Below, in pieces: positions 46,680-57,707 of a DNA stretch of 64,000 bases; the stretch's first letter is position 1, and each line of letters starts with the position of its first letter. Origin of the DNA: Bettongia penicillata ogilbyi (taxonomy: Eukaryota; Chordata; Mammalia; Diprotodontia; Potoroidae). The notes beneath the pieces are model-generated. The model saw only the letters and a program-made list of their open reading frames with translations, ran no database searches and was not told the origin of the DNA. The translations under genes and the position numbers were made by a program. The stretch lies in the NCBI GenBank assembly GCA_023548195.1, contig JAJHZJ010000532.1:62001-126000 (forward strand). The letters run 5' to 3'.

Positions 46680-46702
46680 GAGGGTTAGGGTTAGGGTTAG
46701 AG
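46680..46702 (+). repeat. Short telomere-like (TTAGGG)n
   Basis: gggttagggttagggttag, about three and a half units, in intron 1. Too short to be other than a small interstitial tract. Confidence 0.85.
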
Positions 46703-47059
46703 GTCTTACCATAGAGGGGCCTACTGCAATCATAAGGTGATCTAGAGAGATAAGGGAGGATATGCTTGGCAGAAGGGTAGTCATGTTCCCCAATGGCATC
46801 CATGTAGCTACTGTTCTAGGTTCCCTTGTAGGTTTTTAGGATGTGATTGCCCTAAGGGGAACACAGGAAAATCAGAAGCAGTGAGGTTGAGAGCTTGTAG
46901 AATGAGGGAAGGAATAGAGTGGAGGAGTGTTGGGAGAAGGGTAAGAATGGTTTTAAAGTAGACTGTGCTCCACTGTTGGCTAGGATGGGATTCAACCTCT
47001 CTCCCTATCCTTGTATTGCTTGATCACACTCCCCTTGGGGTCAGGCCATGTCTCCAATT

Positions 47060-47355
47060 TTCAAGCCCAACTCAAACACTACAATCTTCATGACAGTTTC
47101 TTTGATCCTTTCTGTCTAGAACAATGTTCCTCCTTAGACTTTATGCAATGCTTTCTTTTTCAGCTTTCTCATGTATTAACCAGGCAGCACTGTGCAATAT
47201 TACAGTCAGCTAGGCTTTTATGTTCTTCCTCTACTTGGCTACGAGCTCCATGAGGGCAAGGAATATATTTTATCTAAGTTTTCTCCTCTAACAACAACTA
47301 GCACACGATTGCTACAAATCGAAGGTGCTTGGCAAATGTCTTGTTGAATGAATGA
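47060..47355 (+). mobile_element. L2 3' region
   Basis: caagcccaactcaaacacta and catgacagtttctttgatcc, then tggctacgagctccatgagg, gcaaggaatatattttatct, and a tail with cttgttgaatgaatgaatga: L2 end of ORF plus 3' end. Confidence 0.65.
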
Positions 47356-47517
47356 ATGATTTTAGTTTCAAGAAGAACTAAGATTCTTGGGACAATAATT
47401 GTTAATATTTGTTGGAATATAATGGGAGCTAGGTGCATGATTTTTCTCTGCTATGGCCACACAGAAGAGAAAATCTTTCTTGAACAGCCTACCTAACTTT
47501 CTATCTTGAAATATATA

Positions 47518-47762
47518 GAGGTGGCAGATAGAATCCTGAACTTAGAACCAATAAGACCTGAGTCTAAATCCTGGTTCAGACTCTTACTATCCTTCATGTC
47601 TTCAGCAAGTCACTTACCCTTAAACCTTAATTTTTTCATTTGTAAAATGGGATTGTAATCGCACGACCTCACAGAGGTGCTGTATCAATATCAAAAAACT
47701 AAATAATGTGCGTGAAGTGCTTTGCAAATCTTAGTACTCAATATAAATACTGGTGATTATTG
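47518..47762 (+). mobile_element. MIR-like CORE-SINE
   Basis: ataagacctgagtctaaatc, tcagcaagtcacttaccctt, atttgtaaaatgggattgta, gaagtgctttgcaaatctta. Confidence 0.75.
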
Positions 47763-47924
47763 TGACTACATTATGTACTACATTGTTCAACTCCCATCCA
47801 TAAGCAAAGCTTTTTCTCAGACCTTCCCTTGGACCTCTTCCAACTTTCACCTCAACCTTCTAGGGAAAGATGTGCACTGATGGATAGATATGGTTCTATA
47901 TAGGAGATCTTTTGTTTCTTTTTT

Positions 47925-47978
47925 CTTCTTTTCTTTTCCCTTTTCCCTTCCCTTCCCCTCCCCTCCCCTCTTTTCTTC
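47925..47978 (+). repeat. Pyrimidine tract
   Basis: ttcttttcccttttcccttc then (cctcc)n; about 54 bp, at the 3' side of the reversed 7SL copy at 47995-48254. Confidence 0.85.
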
Positions 47979-47994
47979 TTTGTCCCTCTGTTTC

Positions 47995-48254
47995 TCTTAA
48001 GCTAGCAGTCTAGCAACCATTACAGGCTCAATACCACTAGTGATCATTACAAGAGCTTTGGCTTGTTAAGTCTCCAACCTGGGTCAGTTTGTTCCTTCTT
48101 CAGCAATCCATGGCTCCCGTTTTCCATGGTCTTACAATATTTGTACCAAACAATTCTGATTGACCTTACTCCCTAAAACTCAGAACTCCCTAGCTCAAGC
48201 AATCCACTAATCTTCAGTAGGAGAAATACAGGTGTATACTACCAGAACCTGCGG
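47995..48254 (-). pseudogene. 7SL (SRP) RNA-derived retrocopy
   Basis: The complement reads from ggttctggtagtatacacct through ggattgcttgagctaggga, gttctgagttttagg, caaatattgtaagacc, acccaggttggagact, to gatcactagtggtattgagc and ggttgctagactgc. These are in the same order as in 7SL. More diverged than the copies at 7.7 and 38.3 kb, and about 260 nt long. Confidence 0.75.
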
Positions 48255-48391
48255 AAATAGGTATATTTAGGAGGGAAGGAGATCAATACATTTTTGTATG
48301 TATTGAATTAAGCCATTCAGGTGGAGATGACTAGCAGGCAGTTAGAAATGTGGGATTGAAGTCATCACTGAAATGTGGGATTAGGGACATT

Positions 48392-48485
48392 ATACACACA
48401 CATACACACACATATACATACATATACACATACATGCATACATATATACACATATGTACATATATGCATATATACACATAGTACA
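48392..48485 (+). repeat. (CACATA)n microsatellite
   Basis: Imperfect ACACAT/ATACAT repeats interrupting an L2 relic, next to the MAR1 SINE. A second ATGTATA tract lies at 48718-48785. Confidence 0.9.
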
Positions 48486-48486
48486 C

Positions 48487-48722
48487 GTAGGTAGCTAGGT
48501 ACAGTAAATTGAGCACTGTGTCTGGAGTCAGGAAGAGTTCAAACGTAGCCTCAGACACTTACTAGCTCTATGACCCTCAACAAATTACTTAATCCTGTTT
48601 GCCTCAGTTTCTTCATCTGTGAAATGAACTAGAGAAGCAAAGGGCAAACCACTCCAAGATCTCTGCCCAGAAAACCCCCAGTGGAGTCACAGAGTTGGAC
48701 TGAATGACAGCAACAGCATACA
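48487..48722 (+). mobile_element. MAR1-type CORE-SINE inserted in an L2 relic
   Basis: ggtagctaggtacagtaaat, tgtctggagtcaggaagagt, cctcagacacttactagctc, and the tail gggcaaaccactccaagatc, gtggagtcacagagttggac. Confidence 0.8.
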
Positions 48723-49374
48723 TACATGTACATATATATGTGTAAACATGTATACGTGTATGTATATATGTATATATATAATTGATTATCAGTCATGTAG
48801 GCAGAGATGGTCATTGAACCAATAGAAGCTGATGAGATCATCAAGGAAGAGAGCCAGAGACAGAGAGAGATGGGACAGAGAGGTCCTTGGAATGACCTTT
48901 TGGGGAAAGTTCAAACTCTGGGGGAAGTGGGGGATGGAGGATACTGATCCAACAGAGGCAAATGAGAAGAAACAGTCCGATAAGAGAAGGAAAGTATGGA
49001 GAGAGCAATGGCATGGAAAGCAGAGGAGTATTTGAGGCAGAATGAGGGGTAGACCGTCAGAGGCTGCAAAGTGACCAGGAAGGATGAAGACTGAGGAAAG
49101 GACCATTAGGCTGAGCAGCTAAAAGATCATTGGTAACTTTAGAGAGAGCAATTTCAGTAGAATGATGGGATCAGGATCTAGATTTCAAAGGGTTCAACAG
49201 TGACGGGGTGGAAACAGTGACTATAGAAAACTTTCTAGGAGTCTGTCCGTGAAAGTCAGGAGACATGTAGGAGCACAGCTTGAAGAGATGGAAGGAAGGG
49301 TCAAGGGAAGGCTTTTCTTAAACACGTTTGTAGGCAGAGGGAAGGAGGAGCCATAGATAGGGAGAGAGGGAAGG

Positions 49375-49555
49375 ATCTGCCACTTCTTAGCTTTATGATC
49401 TTGGATAAGTCACTTCAAGTCTTGGCCTCAGATTCCTCATCTGTAAAATGGGGATAGTTCGATCAACCACACTGGATAGTTGTTAGTATCAAAGAATGTT
49501 CTGGCCATGAGAGGGCTTTATAAGCTACAATATTCTATATTAATAAGATTGTTAA
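49375..49555 (+). mobile_element. MIR-like SINE
   Basis: gatcttggataagtcacttc, ctcagattcctcatctgtaa, aaatggggatagttcgatca, ggctttataagctacaatat. Confidence 0.65.
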
Positions 49556-49627
49556 CAATGTCACAAAACAATTCCACAAAATTTCATTTGTGATCATGCA
49601 ATTTCTCTATTAAGACCTCAGAGAAAG

Positions 49628-49910
49628 GTCAGGCATGGTGGCATACCTATAATCCTTGCTGCCAGGGATGTTGAGGGTGGTAGATCTCTTGAATTCCTGG
49701 ATTTTGAGCCGCAGTTGGCTAGGGCTGATCAGCATCTGGATTAATTTTGTCATTAAGAGGGTGCAACCTAAGGAGCAATTAGGGGAATGAGAGGAAGGGC
49801 CAGGTAAAAAACTGAACACTGGTGAAGCTCTCATGCCAATAAGGATATGAGAGGGTCAGTGAGAGGCCACTGTATTGCCAACCTGAGCTAGATAAAGCTA
49901 TCTAATCTTA
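49628..49910 (+). pseudogene. 7SL (SRP) RNA-derived retrocopy
   Basis: Opens gtcaggcatggtggcatacc, the 7SL start, then tgccagggatgttgaggg, gatctcttgaattcctgg, a gctgatcagcatctgg stretch, aacctaaggag, gggccaggtaaa, and ccactgtattgccaacctga near the 3' end. An A-rich tail (aattaaacaaaacaaaac) follows, as expected for L1-type retroposition. Confidence 0.75.
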
Positions 49911-50689
49911 AATTAAACAAAACAAAACTCAGAGATGTATATTTTATTGTTCCATGACTATTTACTGGAATTTATTTTTAGTGCTATAAAACGTGTACAT
50001 TAAAAAGATTTTCAAAAATTTCTCCAAGATCGGTATCTTTTGCTGATGTGGATAGCAGCCCCTCTGTACCTTTGCAGACTTCTGGAGCTGCCAGTGTATT
50101 AACAAGGACCCTGACATACACAGGAGGGCCTGCGTACAGGTTCTAAGATCTGATTTTCTAAAAGAAAAACAAGTTTTGAGGGGTCAGCAATCTACTTTAA
50201 TCAAGCACATATATCATTCACTTAGTTCAGGGGAAAAAGTCAGCACCCTGAACTTCAGAGAAAATACAAACAGAAATTACAAGCAGAAATTACAAACAGA
50301 AAGACCCAGCAGACAGAGCTTCCAACGGTTACCAGAGAAAGAAGCACCAACATCTGGTTTTCAAATGTGGGGGTGTTCCTTAGTGTCTGCCCAGAGTCTC
50401 ACCTAGCATAGAACCTTCTTCCAAAAAATAAGTCCCAAAGCAAAACCTCACTTCAGAGTACATATACTCTTTTCAGGGCTGCAGAGCAAAACCCTGGTGA
50501 CTCAATGAATTAACCAAAGGTATCTAAGGCCTATTAATGGGCAGGGAAGATCTTTAACTCTTCTCCCACCACCACCGTTAACCTTACATTAACATTACAC
50601 ATGGTGACAAAGATTTATCATCAGGTGGCCAACTTTTTATTGATGGGCCCCTCAGAATTTAGCTAGTTTAGGTCCTCAGATGAAAGAAT
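49911..50689. other. Unassigned, possible LTR
   Basis: Contains the short tandem acagaaattacaagcagaaat (50272-50300 region) and a 76-codon frame that I do not recognise. The sequence has the look of a marsupial LTR but no clear ends. Confidence 0.3.
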
Positions 50690-50885
50690 CCACAAACATT
50701 TTTTAAGTACCTGCTGTGTGAACATGAATTAAATGAATGAAAACACATTTTGAAGTTCCTATTATGATCCAGGAATTGTTCTGTGTTGTGGAAATACGAA
50801 CATAAACTGTAACACGTAAACTGTAACATGTACTTCTGAATCCCTGCCTTAAAGCAGCTGACATTTTAGTAGAGGGAGACAACAC
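50690..50885 (-). mobile_element. L2 3' end, - strand
   Basis: aaacattttttaagtacctg, ctgtgtgaacatgaatt, then ccaggaattgttctgtgttg and atccctgccttaaagcagct: antisense L2 3' end, apparently with a partial internal repeat. Confidence 0.5.
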
Positions 50886-51279
50886 ATGCAGAAATGGAGT
50901 GGCCAGGGAAAGGAGTTTTTTTTGGGTAGTGGTGCCAAAGCACAGTTCATTGATTGTCATGACTCTTCCAGAAATAATAATAGTTCTGACTTGATTGTCA
51001 TTCTCTGACCTTTCCTGGTAGAAGATGGCATCATAGATGATAGGTCTAGCCTCACCTAGATGGCGTAGGTGGGATAGATTAGGCTTGATACAGAGAAAGT
51101 TTGTTCTCACTCAACCACCAGTCAGAAGAGCTCAACCCCAAGATAGAGTTCCAAAGCTGAACAGATTAATTTCCCTGGGGTGGTGGGGGAGGGAGGTTTA
51201 CGCATGGCTTGCTCAGTTCGATTCTGAAGGGTGACCTTTTCAAATGGGTCATTCCAGTTGGCAGGGCATATGGCAAGAT

Positions 51280-51405
51280 GGTCATATGTCAGGCACTGTG
51301 CCAGGTGTCAGAGATGCAAAGGCAAACAAACAAGCAAAAAACCCAATCCTCAGTCTCAAGGATGTTACATTCTACTGTGAGAAATAGCATAAGCATCCAT
51401 ATAAC
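51280..51405 (-). mobile_element. L2 3'-end fragment, - strand
   Basis: gtcaggcactgtgccaggtg, tcagagatgcaaaggcaaac, and cctcagtctcaaggatgtta are antisense L2 3' end. Confidence 0.55.
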
Positions 51406-52424
51406 AGAGACATAGTTCATATCTGGGCTATGCTTAAAGCCTTTCTGTCTTGGTAGATCTGTTTAAAAATGGTATAATAATAACAGTGGAATTAATGAGA
51501 CTTCTTGGATTAGAACTTTAGTCCTTGATAGTTTTAGGAGGTGCAAAAGCTATAAACATATAAAAAATATACAGCATCTGTTAACTCGCAAGTCTGGACT
51601 TGTATATGAAGAACATAAAACAGAGACACACTTAAGAAAATATATTCCTGTCATCAAAATCACCATTCATTGAAAGGAAAGAATGATGTGCTAGGGTCTG
51701 AGAAGGAAGAGAGAATTCTTATCTTTAATATTTCCTTTGCAGGAGCAGTGCTTCAATCTATTCTCTCTTGCTTGTATCTTTGCTACCACCACCCCCCCAT
51801 ACTAATGTACAGACATCCTGCTACATCTGTGCATATGTGCAGCCGTGGGCGGGTGACTTCCTCACTCCCATCTGTGCCTGAGTCAGGGGAATACCCCGAC
51901 CCTCTGTGCTTTGCACATGGATGCCAATATCTTGAGCTTTTTAGGCAGTGGGCCAGGAAGGGTCTCTTTTGCTCATCAATACAAATAGACGCAGTCTGTG
52001 TGGGAGTGTGTCCTTCTGGTCTACGTACACATGTGCAGAAATTTCTTAATACCTAAGCTTGGGAATATTCAGCAGAGCCTGCCTTCTCTCCCTACCTACG
52101 CTCTATTTATTTCAGCTAAAAAAAAACCAACAAAAAACAGCTTGGTAGATGTCATATGTTAACTGAATTAGTCATTCCATGTTGCTCATGATCAGAAAAA
52201 ATGGGTTTCCTTTAGTCTGGGTTGGCAAAGCCGGTGGTGATGGGGATAGGGAGGGAGTAGGGGGTCATGGCACAGGCTCGTTGGAGCTCACTTACCCTGT
52301 TGCCCAATGGAGTTTGCTTCTTGTATTCAGTTTCATGAAAATTGCTTAAGATCTCATGACCACATGGAGAAGGGTCTGATGGCTTCTGTAGCAGTATCCC
52401 CTTGCCTACCTGGAGGCTACTGTG
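51406..52424. other. No gene recognised
   Basis: Includes a 128-codon + strand frame (51670-52056) of no known family. Nothing else seen. Confidence 0.45.
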
Positions 52425-52605
52425 GCAGAACTAGCACTGGCTATGGCATCTGAGGTTCTAAATTCATCCAAACTCTGCTACCTCTTTGAAACTGGGCAAG
52501 TCACTTTGCCTTCTCTCAGACTCAGTTTCCCCATCTATAAAAGGTAAGGGTTTGAGAAAATTTTTGCTAGTGTTCCCTCTAGTTCTAAATCCATGATGCC
52601 ATCCA
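52425..52605 (+). mobile_element. THER1/MIR3-like SINE
   Basis: actgggcaagtcactttgcc, ctcagtttccccatctataa, gttccctctagttctaaatc. Confidence 0.65.
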
Positions 52606-52769
52606 TGATCATTAATAAGTCTGCAAAGAGGAATCTGGAGGCTTCTAGAAGTTAAATTAGTATGCAGTCCTTATATATAAATATATATTATACATGACAT
52701 ATTTGTATGTAACATATTATATATAAATAATGGTAATAATAATAGCTAACATCTAGGTAGCTCTTTAAG

Positions 52770-53008
52770 GTTTAGAGCGGGGAAGGAATAAGCATTTATA
52801 CAGCACTGTGGGTAAGCACTTTACAAATATCTCATTTGATCTTCACAACAACCCTATGAGATTGGCACTATTCTCATTTTATAGTTGTGGAAACTGAGGT
52901 AGAGAGAGGCTAAATGACATGTCCAGGGTGACACAGTAAGTATCTGAGGCTGGATTTGAACTCAGGTGTTTGTAATTCTAGACCAAGAACTCTTTCCACT
53001 ATACAATC
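52770..53008 (-). mobile_element. MIR-like CORE-SINE
   Basis: gtaagcactttacaaatatc, tcatttgatcttcacaacaa, ttgtggaaactgaggtagag, ctggatttgaactcaggtgt. A short second fragment (52730-52770) abuts it. Confidence 0.8.
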
Positions 53009-53011
53009 TAC

Positions 53012-53254
53012 TTGTCATTTCAGTCGTGTTTGACTCTTTGTGACCCAGTTTGGGGTTTTCTTGGCAAAGATACTGGGAAAGTTTGCTATTTTCTTCTCCT
53101 GCTCACTTTACAGATGAGGAAACTGAGGTAAACAGGGCTAAGTGACTTGCCCAGGGTCACACATCTAGTAGATGTCAGAGGCCACATTTGAACTCAGTTC
53201 TTTTTGACTCTAGGCCCAGCACTCTATCTACTACCTCATGTAGCTGCCTCTTTA
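53012..53254 (-). mobile_element. MAR1-type CORE-SINE
   Basis: cagtcgtgtttgactctttg, tgacccagtttggggttttc, ttggcaaagatactgggaaa, tgacttgcccagggtcacac, ctaggcccagcactctatct. Near full length, back to back with a MIR-like SINE. Confidence 0.85.
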
Positions 53255-54469
53255 CATACATTTTCTCCCAATAATCCTTTGAAGTACTACAAATATAATA
53301 TGCATTTTACAGTTCAGAGGATCATCACTTTAGAGCTCAAAATTACTTTAGAGGCTATTAAAGTGGTCCAGACTCAGGCCATATATGCTATAGGATCAGG
53401 CTTGACATTCAAATGAAATGAGGTCTTTTAAGTCATTGAATAGTTAACAAAAAGAGGTTTACTTAGCCCTAGCATAGAAAGGATATTCACTGAGCTCCGG
53501 CATTTGACTTGAGTAGGTATATCTCTCCTTGTCTCAGTATGGAAACATGTCTAATCACCAGAGCAGGATATGGTGACTCACATGGCCTCAGGACAGCCAC
53601 CAAGTCTAAAAGACCCTGACTATGTGTCACTGGGCCTTTTTATAGCCTTAGATGACCAAGCTGCAGTGTGGCCAGAATCTATCAGGAAGCTGTAATCGAG
53701 GGAGATGCCTTAGAGCCTTAGCCCCCTGAACCAGTAGAGTTCCAGGGAACTCGGGCCTCATCATCTTTTGGGCATGTTTTGGGGCAGGCAGAAGGAAATC
53801 CTGACAGATAGTGTTCCTATCATAATAGATAACCAGAAGGGAGTCAGGTTGATCAATGAGTAACCAAGAGATATCCAGGCCCCTCACCCTCCACATTGGA
53901 ATATCTTTTAGTATTTAAATCTAGACCATTCTCTTTGGGTATCGATAGTCCTTCAATACTATTTGCTTTGCTTTCCCTTAGTTGAGAGTGAATCGTAGTC
54001 ATGTGTAGACCATGCCATGATATTCATATCAGAGGCAGGAGTCAGATACCAGCCAAAATAAATACCCCAAAGAACATTTCATTTAATGGGGCTGCACATG
54101 AGACACTGGGTTCTTTGTGTAGGGAACTGGTGGCACACACAATTCCTGAACCTCTAATATATCTTCCTCTTCAAAAGTACATTCTCACCTACCAATCACA
54201 AGAGATAATGCAATGGGGTCAAGTGAGCAGTTCCATCAGTTTCATAACTGCTTTGGCTTGGCATGTAAATATTGAGAGTTTCTTGGCAAGACCTGCCTCT
54301 GTTATTGTTCAGTTATGCATTTTGAGTCATTTTCCTTTTTGTTTGTGTATTTTTTTAGTAGTTTTACCATGCTTTGGGCACTCAAGGTGTTGGAATTTCT
54401 TCTATCTTTCCATCTTAGTGAAACTAATCAGAAGAAGTCATTTTTAAAGAATTAATTTAGGGTAATGGT
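53255..54469. other. No gene recognised
   Basis: A 148-codon + strand frame (54001-54447) and an 82-codon - strand frame (53648-53896) have no recognisable motif. The 53430-53920 part may be an old LTR, but no ends could be fixed. Confidence 0.4.
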
Positions 54470-54680
54470 CAAAAGGGATCTTTGAGATCTAGAGCTGAAG
54501 GGAGCCTGAGAGGCCATTTAGTACCAGAATCTCATTTTATAGGTAAGGAAACTGAGACCAGCAGAGATAAGGAATTTGCTCAGGATTGGACAGTTTTCAA
54601 GTAGCAGATCCAAGGCTTAAATCTATACCTTCTCACTACCAACTCATCCATTTTTCCATTATACTAGAGGTTCCTTCCTT
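54470..54680 (-). mobile_element. MIR-like SINE
   Basis: gatctagagctgaagggagc, ctgagaggccatttagtacc, tataggtaaggaaactgaga. Confidence 0.6.
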
Positions 54681-54734
54681 CAGGAAGGAGGAGTCCTAAA
54701 GTTCCACAGATACCTTATGTCATCCTAATATTGG

Positions 54735-54958
54735 ATAACATTTACATAGCACCCTGAGGTCTGCAAAGCACCTTATAAATGTTAACTTACTTTATTCTTA
54801 TGTCAATCTTGGGAAGTGCAATTATTATCCCCATAAGGAAAGGGAAGCAGATGGAATTTAAGTGACTTGCCCAAGGTCACATTGCTAAGAAGTATCTAAA
54901 GCAGGATTAGAATTCGGGTCTTCCTGATTCTCAGTCTATCTAGTACTCCACTTACCTT
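54735..54958 (-). mobile_element. MIR-like CORE-SINE
   Basis: tctgcaaagcaccttataaa, agtgacttgcccaaggtcac, gaattcgggtcttcctgatt. Confidence 0.7.
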
Positions 54959-54997
54959 CTGAAAGCTGACAAATATAAAGGAATAGTAATAATGATG

Positions 54998-55264
54998 ATT
55001 GTAAATAGTAATAACTTGTCTTTACATAGTAAGTTAATATTTGCAAAGCACTTCACAAATATTTCGTTTTTACCTCACGACTATTCTGAGAGATAGGTGC
55101 TATTTTTATCCCCATTTTGCAGTTGAAGAAACTGAGACAAACAAAGGTTGTGGCTTTCTCCAGGTCATGCACCTAAGCCAGTCAGGGTCCAAAGGCTGGA
55201 TTTGAACTCAGGTCTTCCTGACTTCAGGTCTGGTTCCCTATTTACTGTACCACCTTGCTGCCAC
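54998..55264 (-). mobile_element. MIR-like CORE-SINE, near full length
   Basis: tttgcaaagcacttcacaaa, tatccccattttgcagttga, ctggatttgaactcaggtct, tcctgacttcaggtctggtt, actgtaccaccttgctgcc. Confidence 0.8.
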
Positions 55265-55489
55265 AGTATATATTCTCTATGCAAAACAGATTTCTGAAAT
55301 ACTGTTCCCTTGTGCCACAGCTAGAGCACAGACTACATGAATGGCCCTTTGGGGAATGGGCTAAGCATTCCAAGGTGTTCTTTGTGGTCATAAATCTAGG
55401 TAGGTAAGGTATGAGCCGTGATTTCATTTAGAAGCTATTCTAACTTACTGCCCTACTTCAAGGCTCCAGAATTTTGTACACCCTTTTCC

Positions 55490-55670
55490 AAGCTGATTTG
55501 GCACCTTTGATACAGCTTGATGAATCCATACTTACTGGATGTGTGAGTCTCACAAGGCACTTAACTTTTTTCAGCCTCAGTTCCCTCATCTTCAAAATGG
55601 GAACAATGACATCAACCACACAAGGTTGTTTTGAAGGTTGAATGAGATGTAAAGTATTCCATCTCCAGGC
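55490..55670 (+). mobile_element. MIR-like SINE interrupted by another SINE
   Basis: acttactggatgtgtgagtc, ttcagcctcagttccctcat, acaaggttgttttgaaggtt, gaatgagatgtaaagtattc. Its last bases reappear after 55832. Confidence 0.65.
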
Positions 55671-55674
55671 CTGA

Positions 55675-55832
55675 TGACTATCCGGCCACTGCACCCAGAT
55701 GGCTCAGGAGGAGAAGGTGAGGCTGGTGACCTGCGCAGCCCTCCCTCACTCAACAAGTCAACTGCAAGTCATGTCATCATTTCTCCGATGTCAGGGTCAT
55801 ATTTGCGAATGAAGGACAAGCACAACAACATA
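55675..55832 (-). mobile_element. Marsupial SINE, RTE-associated type, reversed, nested in a MIR-like SINE
   Basis: Complement of the family at 185 and 8213: gaggctggtgacctgcgcag, ccctccctcactcaacaagt, caactgcaagtcatgtcatc and gcgaatgaaggacaagcaca. It interrupts a MIR-like SINE: gatgtaaagt precedes it and ataaagtgcttgttatcat follows. Confidence 0.75.
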
Positions 55833-56489
55833 TAAAGTGCTTGTTATCATGGTGTCCCCTTTTATTCCTTATATTTTTATTTATTGACATTTCATCAATC
55901 CCCTTTATGACTTCCTGTGGCTGAAAATTTTAACATGTTATTGCCAACCTGAGGATGACCCTCTCTGCCCTTAGCTCCAGCAATGAATTCACACCAGTCT
56001 GGAAGGGGTTGGCTTACTGGTCTATGGACAGAACCTGCTTGTTCTGTTTAGCCCTTCCACACCATAGTTAGGTGTCAGATTAGAACTTGTCTTTTTTAAA
56101 TGGACATTTTCGGAGTTTTAACATATGCTAGTATAAAATATACATGTTTTAAATGCTTTCTGAGCTAGTGATAATAGTGGATTATGGCTTTTTAATTAGA
56201 ATGTAAGATTGGCCATGGAGTTATAACTAGCAGTTTCTTTAGCATATGAATGGGGAGGGGGAACAGGACACCGTAAAGATAACACTGGGAAGGATTCAGG
56301 GGTGGGGGCATGGTGTGTATGACATAGGAGTTGGGGATAGACTGGGGAAAAATATACTTTTTTGCAGACTATAATGCGGATGAAATTGGGGGAGAAAGCT
56401 TCAATTTTAACTTATTCTCTCATCTTCTGGGGGCTACAGTCAGTCAGCTGTTTGTACACTTCTAGGAGATTACAAATGCCTCTTACACT

Positions 56490-57315
56490 CTTAATTTTGG
56501 AGCTCTGGAGCAAAGCCCCAGACGCCCTACCCTTGTTAAGTAATTGTCCTGAGACATTAAAAAATAATCAACTTTGGTTTGAAAATACTTGCTTACTGGG
56601 CCTTTTGAACTCAACGCCTCATTGGTATCTCAAATTCAGCATATCCAAAGCCTATGTCTTGGCCTACAAACCCATCCCTCTTCCAAATTTCCTTATTCCT
56701 TTAGAAGTTACCACCCTTCTGGTCACCTAGATCTATGAACTCAGTGCCATCTTTGTCTCCTCACTGTAACTCACCCAATGTTGTCAATCAATCATTAAAT
56801 CTTGTCATTGTCAGTGTTTTTTTCATAGCTGACTCCTTTAGACTATTGTAGTAACCTCCTAATGAGTCTCTGGGCCTCAAGCCTCTCCCCTTCTACAATC
56901 AATCCTCCAACACAGCTGCCAAGACAATTTTCCTATAGTCAGGTTTGACCATGTCACTCCCTTACATGATATACCTCACTAACTTTCTATTATGTCTGGG
57001 ACCAAACGCAAACCATGCTGTTTGTCATTTCAAGCCCTTCATGCTCCAACTTCAACCCGCCTTAGTATCTTTGGTACATCATCCCCTTTCACTTCATTGC
57101 CCAGTCAGACTGGACTTCTTGTTTATCTTCGTACATTAAACTCCGTCCCCTCCCTTAGCACTGGTTGTTCCCCATGTCTTAATCTTCCTCCTTAATTTCT
57201 GCCTCTTGGGAGTCTTAGTTTCTCTCAAAATTCATCTCAAGCACCACTTTCTTTATGAGGCCTTTTCTTATCCCCATCTAGGTGGAGGTACCCTCTCACC
57301 CCAACAAAAATTATC
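56490..57315 (+). mobile_element. L2 LINE relic (ORF2 end and adjoining sequence)
   Basis: One of the longest L2 copies here: tctcaaattcagcatatcca, ggtttgaccatgtcactccc, tttcaagcccttcatgctcc, gcctcttgggagtcttagtt, tcatctcaagcaccactttc, tgaggccttttcttatcccc. The order matches L2 in sense. Confidence 0.7.
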
Positions 57316-57340
57316 TTGTATTTATTTTGTATGCTATTAT

Positions 57341-57705
57341 TCAGTTCAGCCACTTCCCACTCTTTGTGATCCTATCATAGGCTCTTCTGTCCTCTGCCAT
57401 GTCTCAAAGTCTAAGCTCATGTTTAAGTATTCCATGACATTATCTGTCCATCTCATTCTCTGCCATTCCCTTCCTCCTTTTGCCTACAATCTTTCTCAGC
57501 ATCAGAGTCTTTTCAAATGAGCTCTCACTATGTGACCAAGTATTTAAGCTTTGGTTTTAGTATTGGTCCTTCTGATGAGTAATCAGAGTTAATTTCTGAT
57601 CTTCTTGCCTTCCAAGGGACTCTCCAAAATCTTGTCCAGTGTCTCAGTTAGAAAGCCTTGATTCTACAGCACTCCACTTTTCTTATATTCACACTCTCAC
57701 AGTCA
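57341..57705 (-). mobile_element. Bov-B-like RTE LINE fragment (reverse-transcriptase gene 3' part)
   Basis: The + strand shows the complement of the Bov-B ORF end: ttctgtcctctgccatgtct, ctttctcagcatcagagtct, ttttcaaatgagctctcac, ggtccttctgatgagtaatc, ccaagggactctccaaaatc, and a ttctacagcactccactttt stretch. The order and phrases match ruminant and squamate Bov-B as I know it. Directly followed by a MAR1 SINE. Confidence 0.7.
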
Positions 57706-57707
57706 TA

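Larger units (their letters stand above)
48260..49330 (-). mobile_element. L2 LINE relic, - strand, interrupted by a SINE and microsatellites
   Basis: Antisense L2: gagatgactagcaggcagtt, then after the insertions gcagagatggtcattgaacc, agaagctgatgagatcatca, aagtgaccaggaaggatgaa, gactgaggaaaggaccatta and atcattggtaactttagaga. Interrupted at about 48390-48785. Confidence 0.65.
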
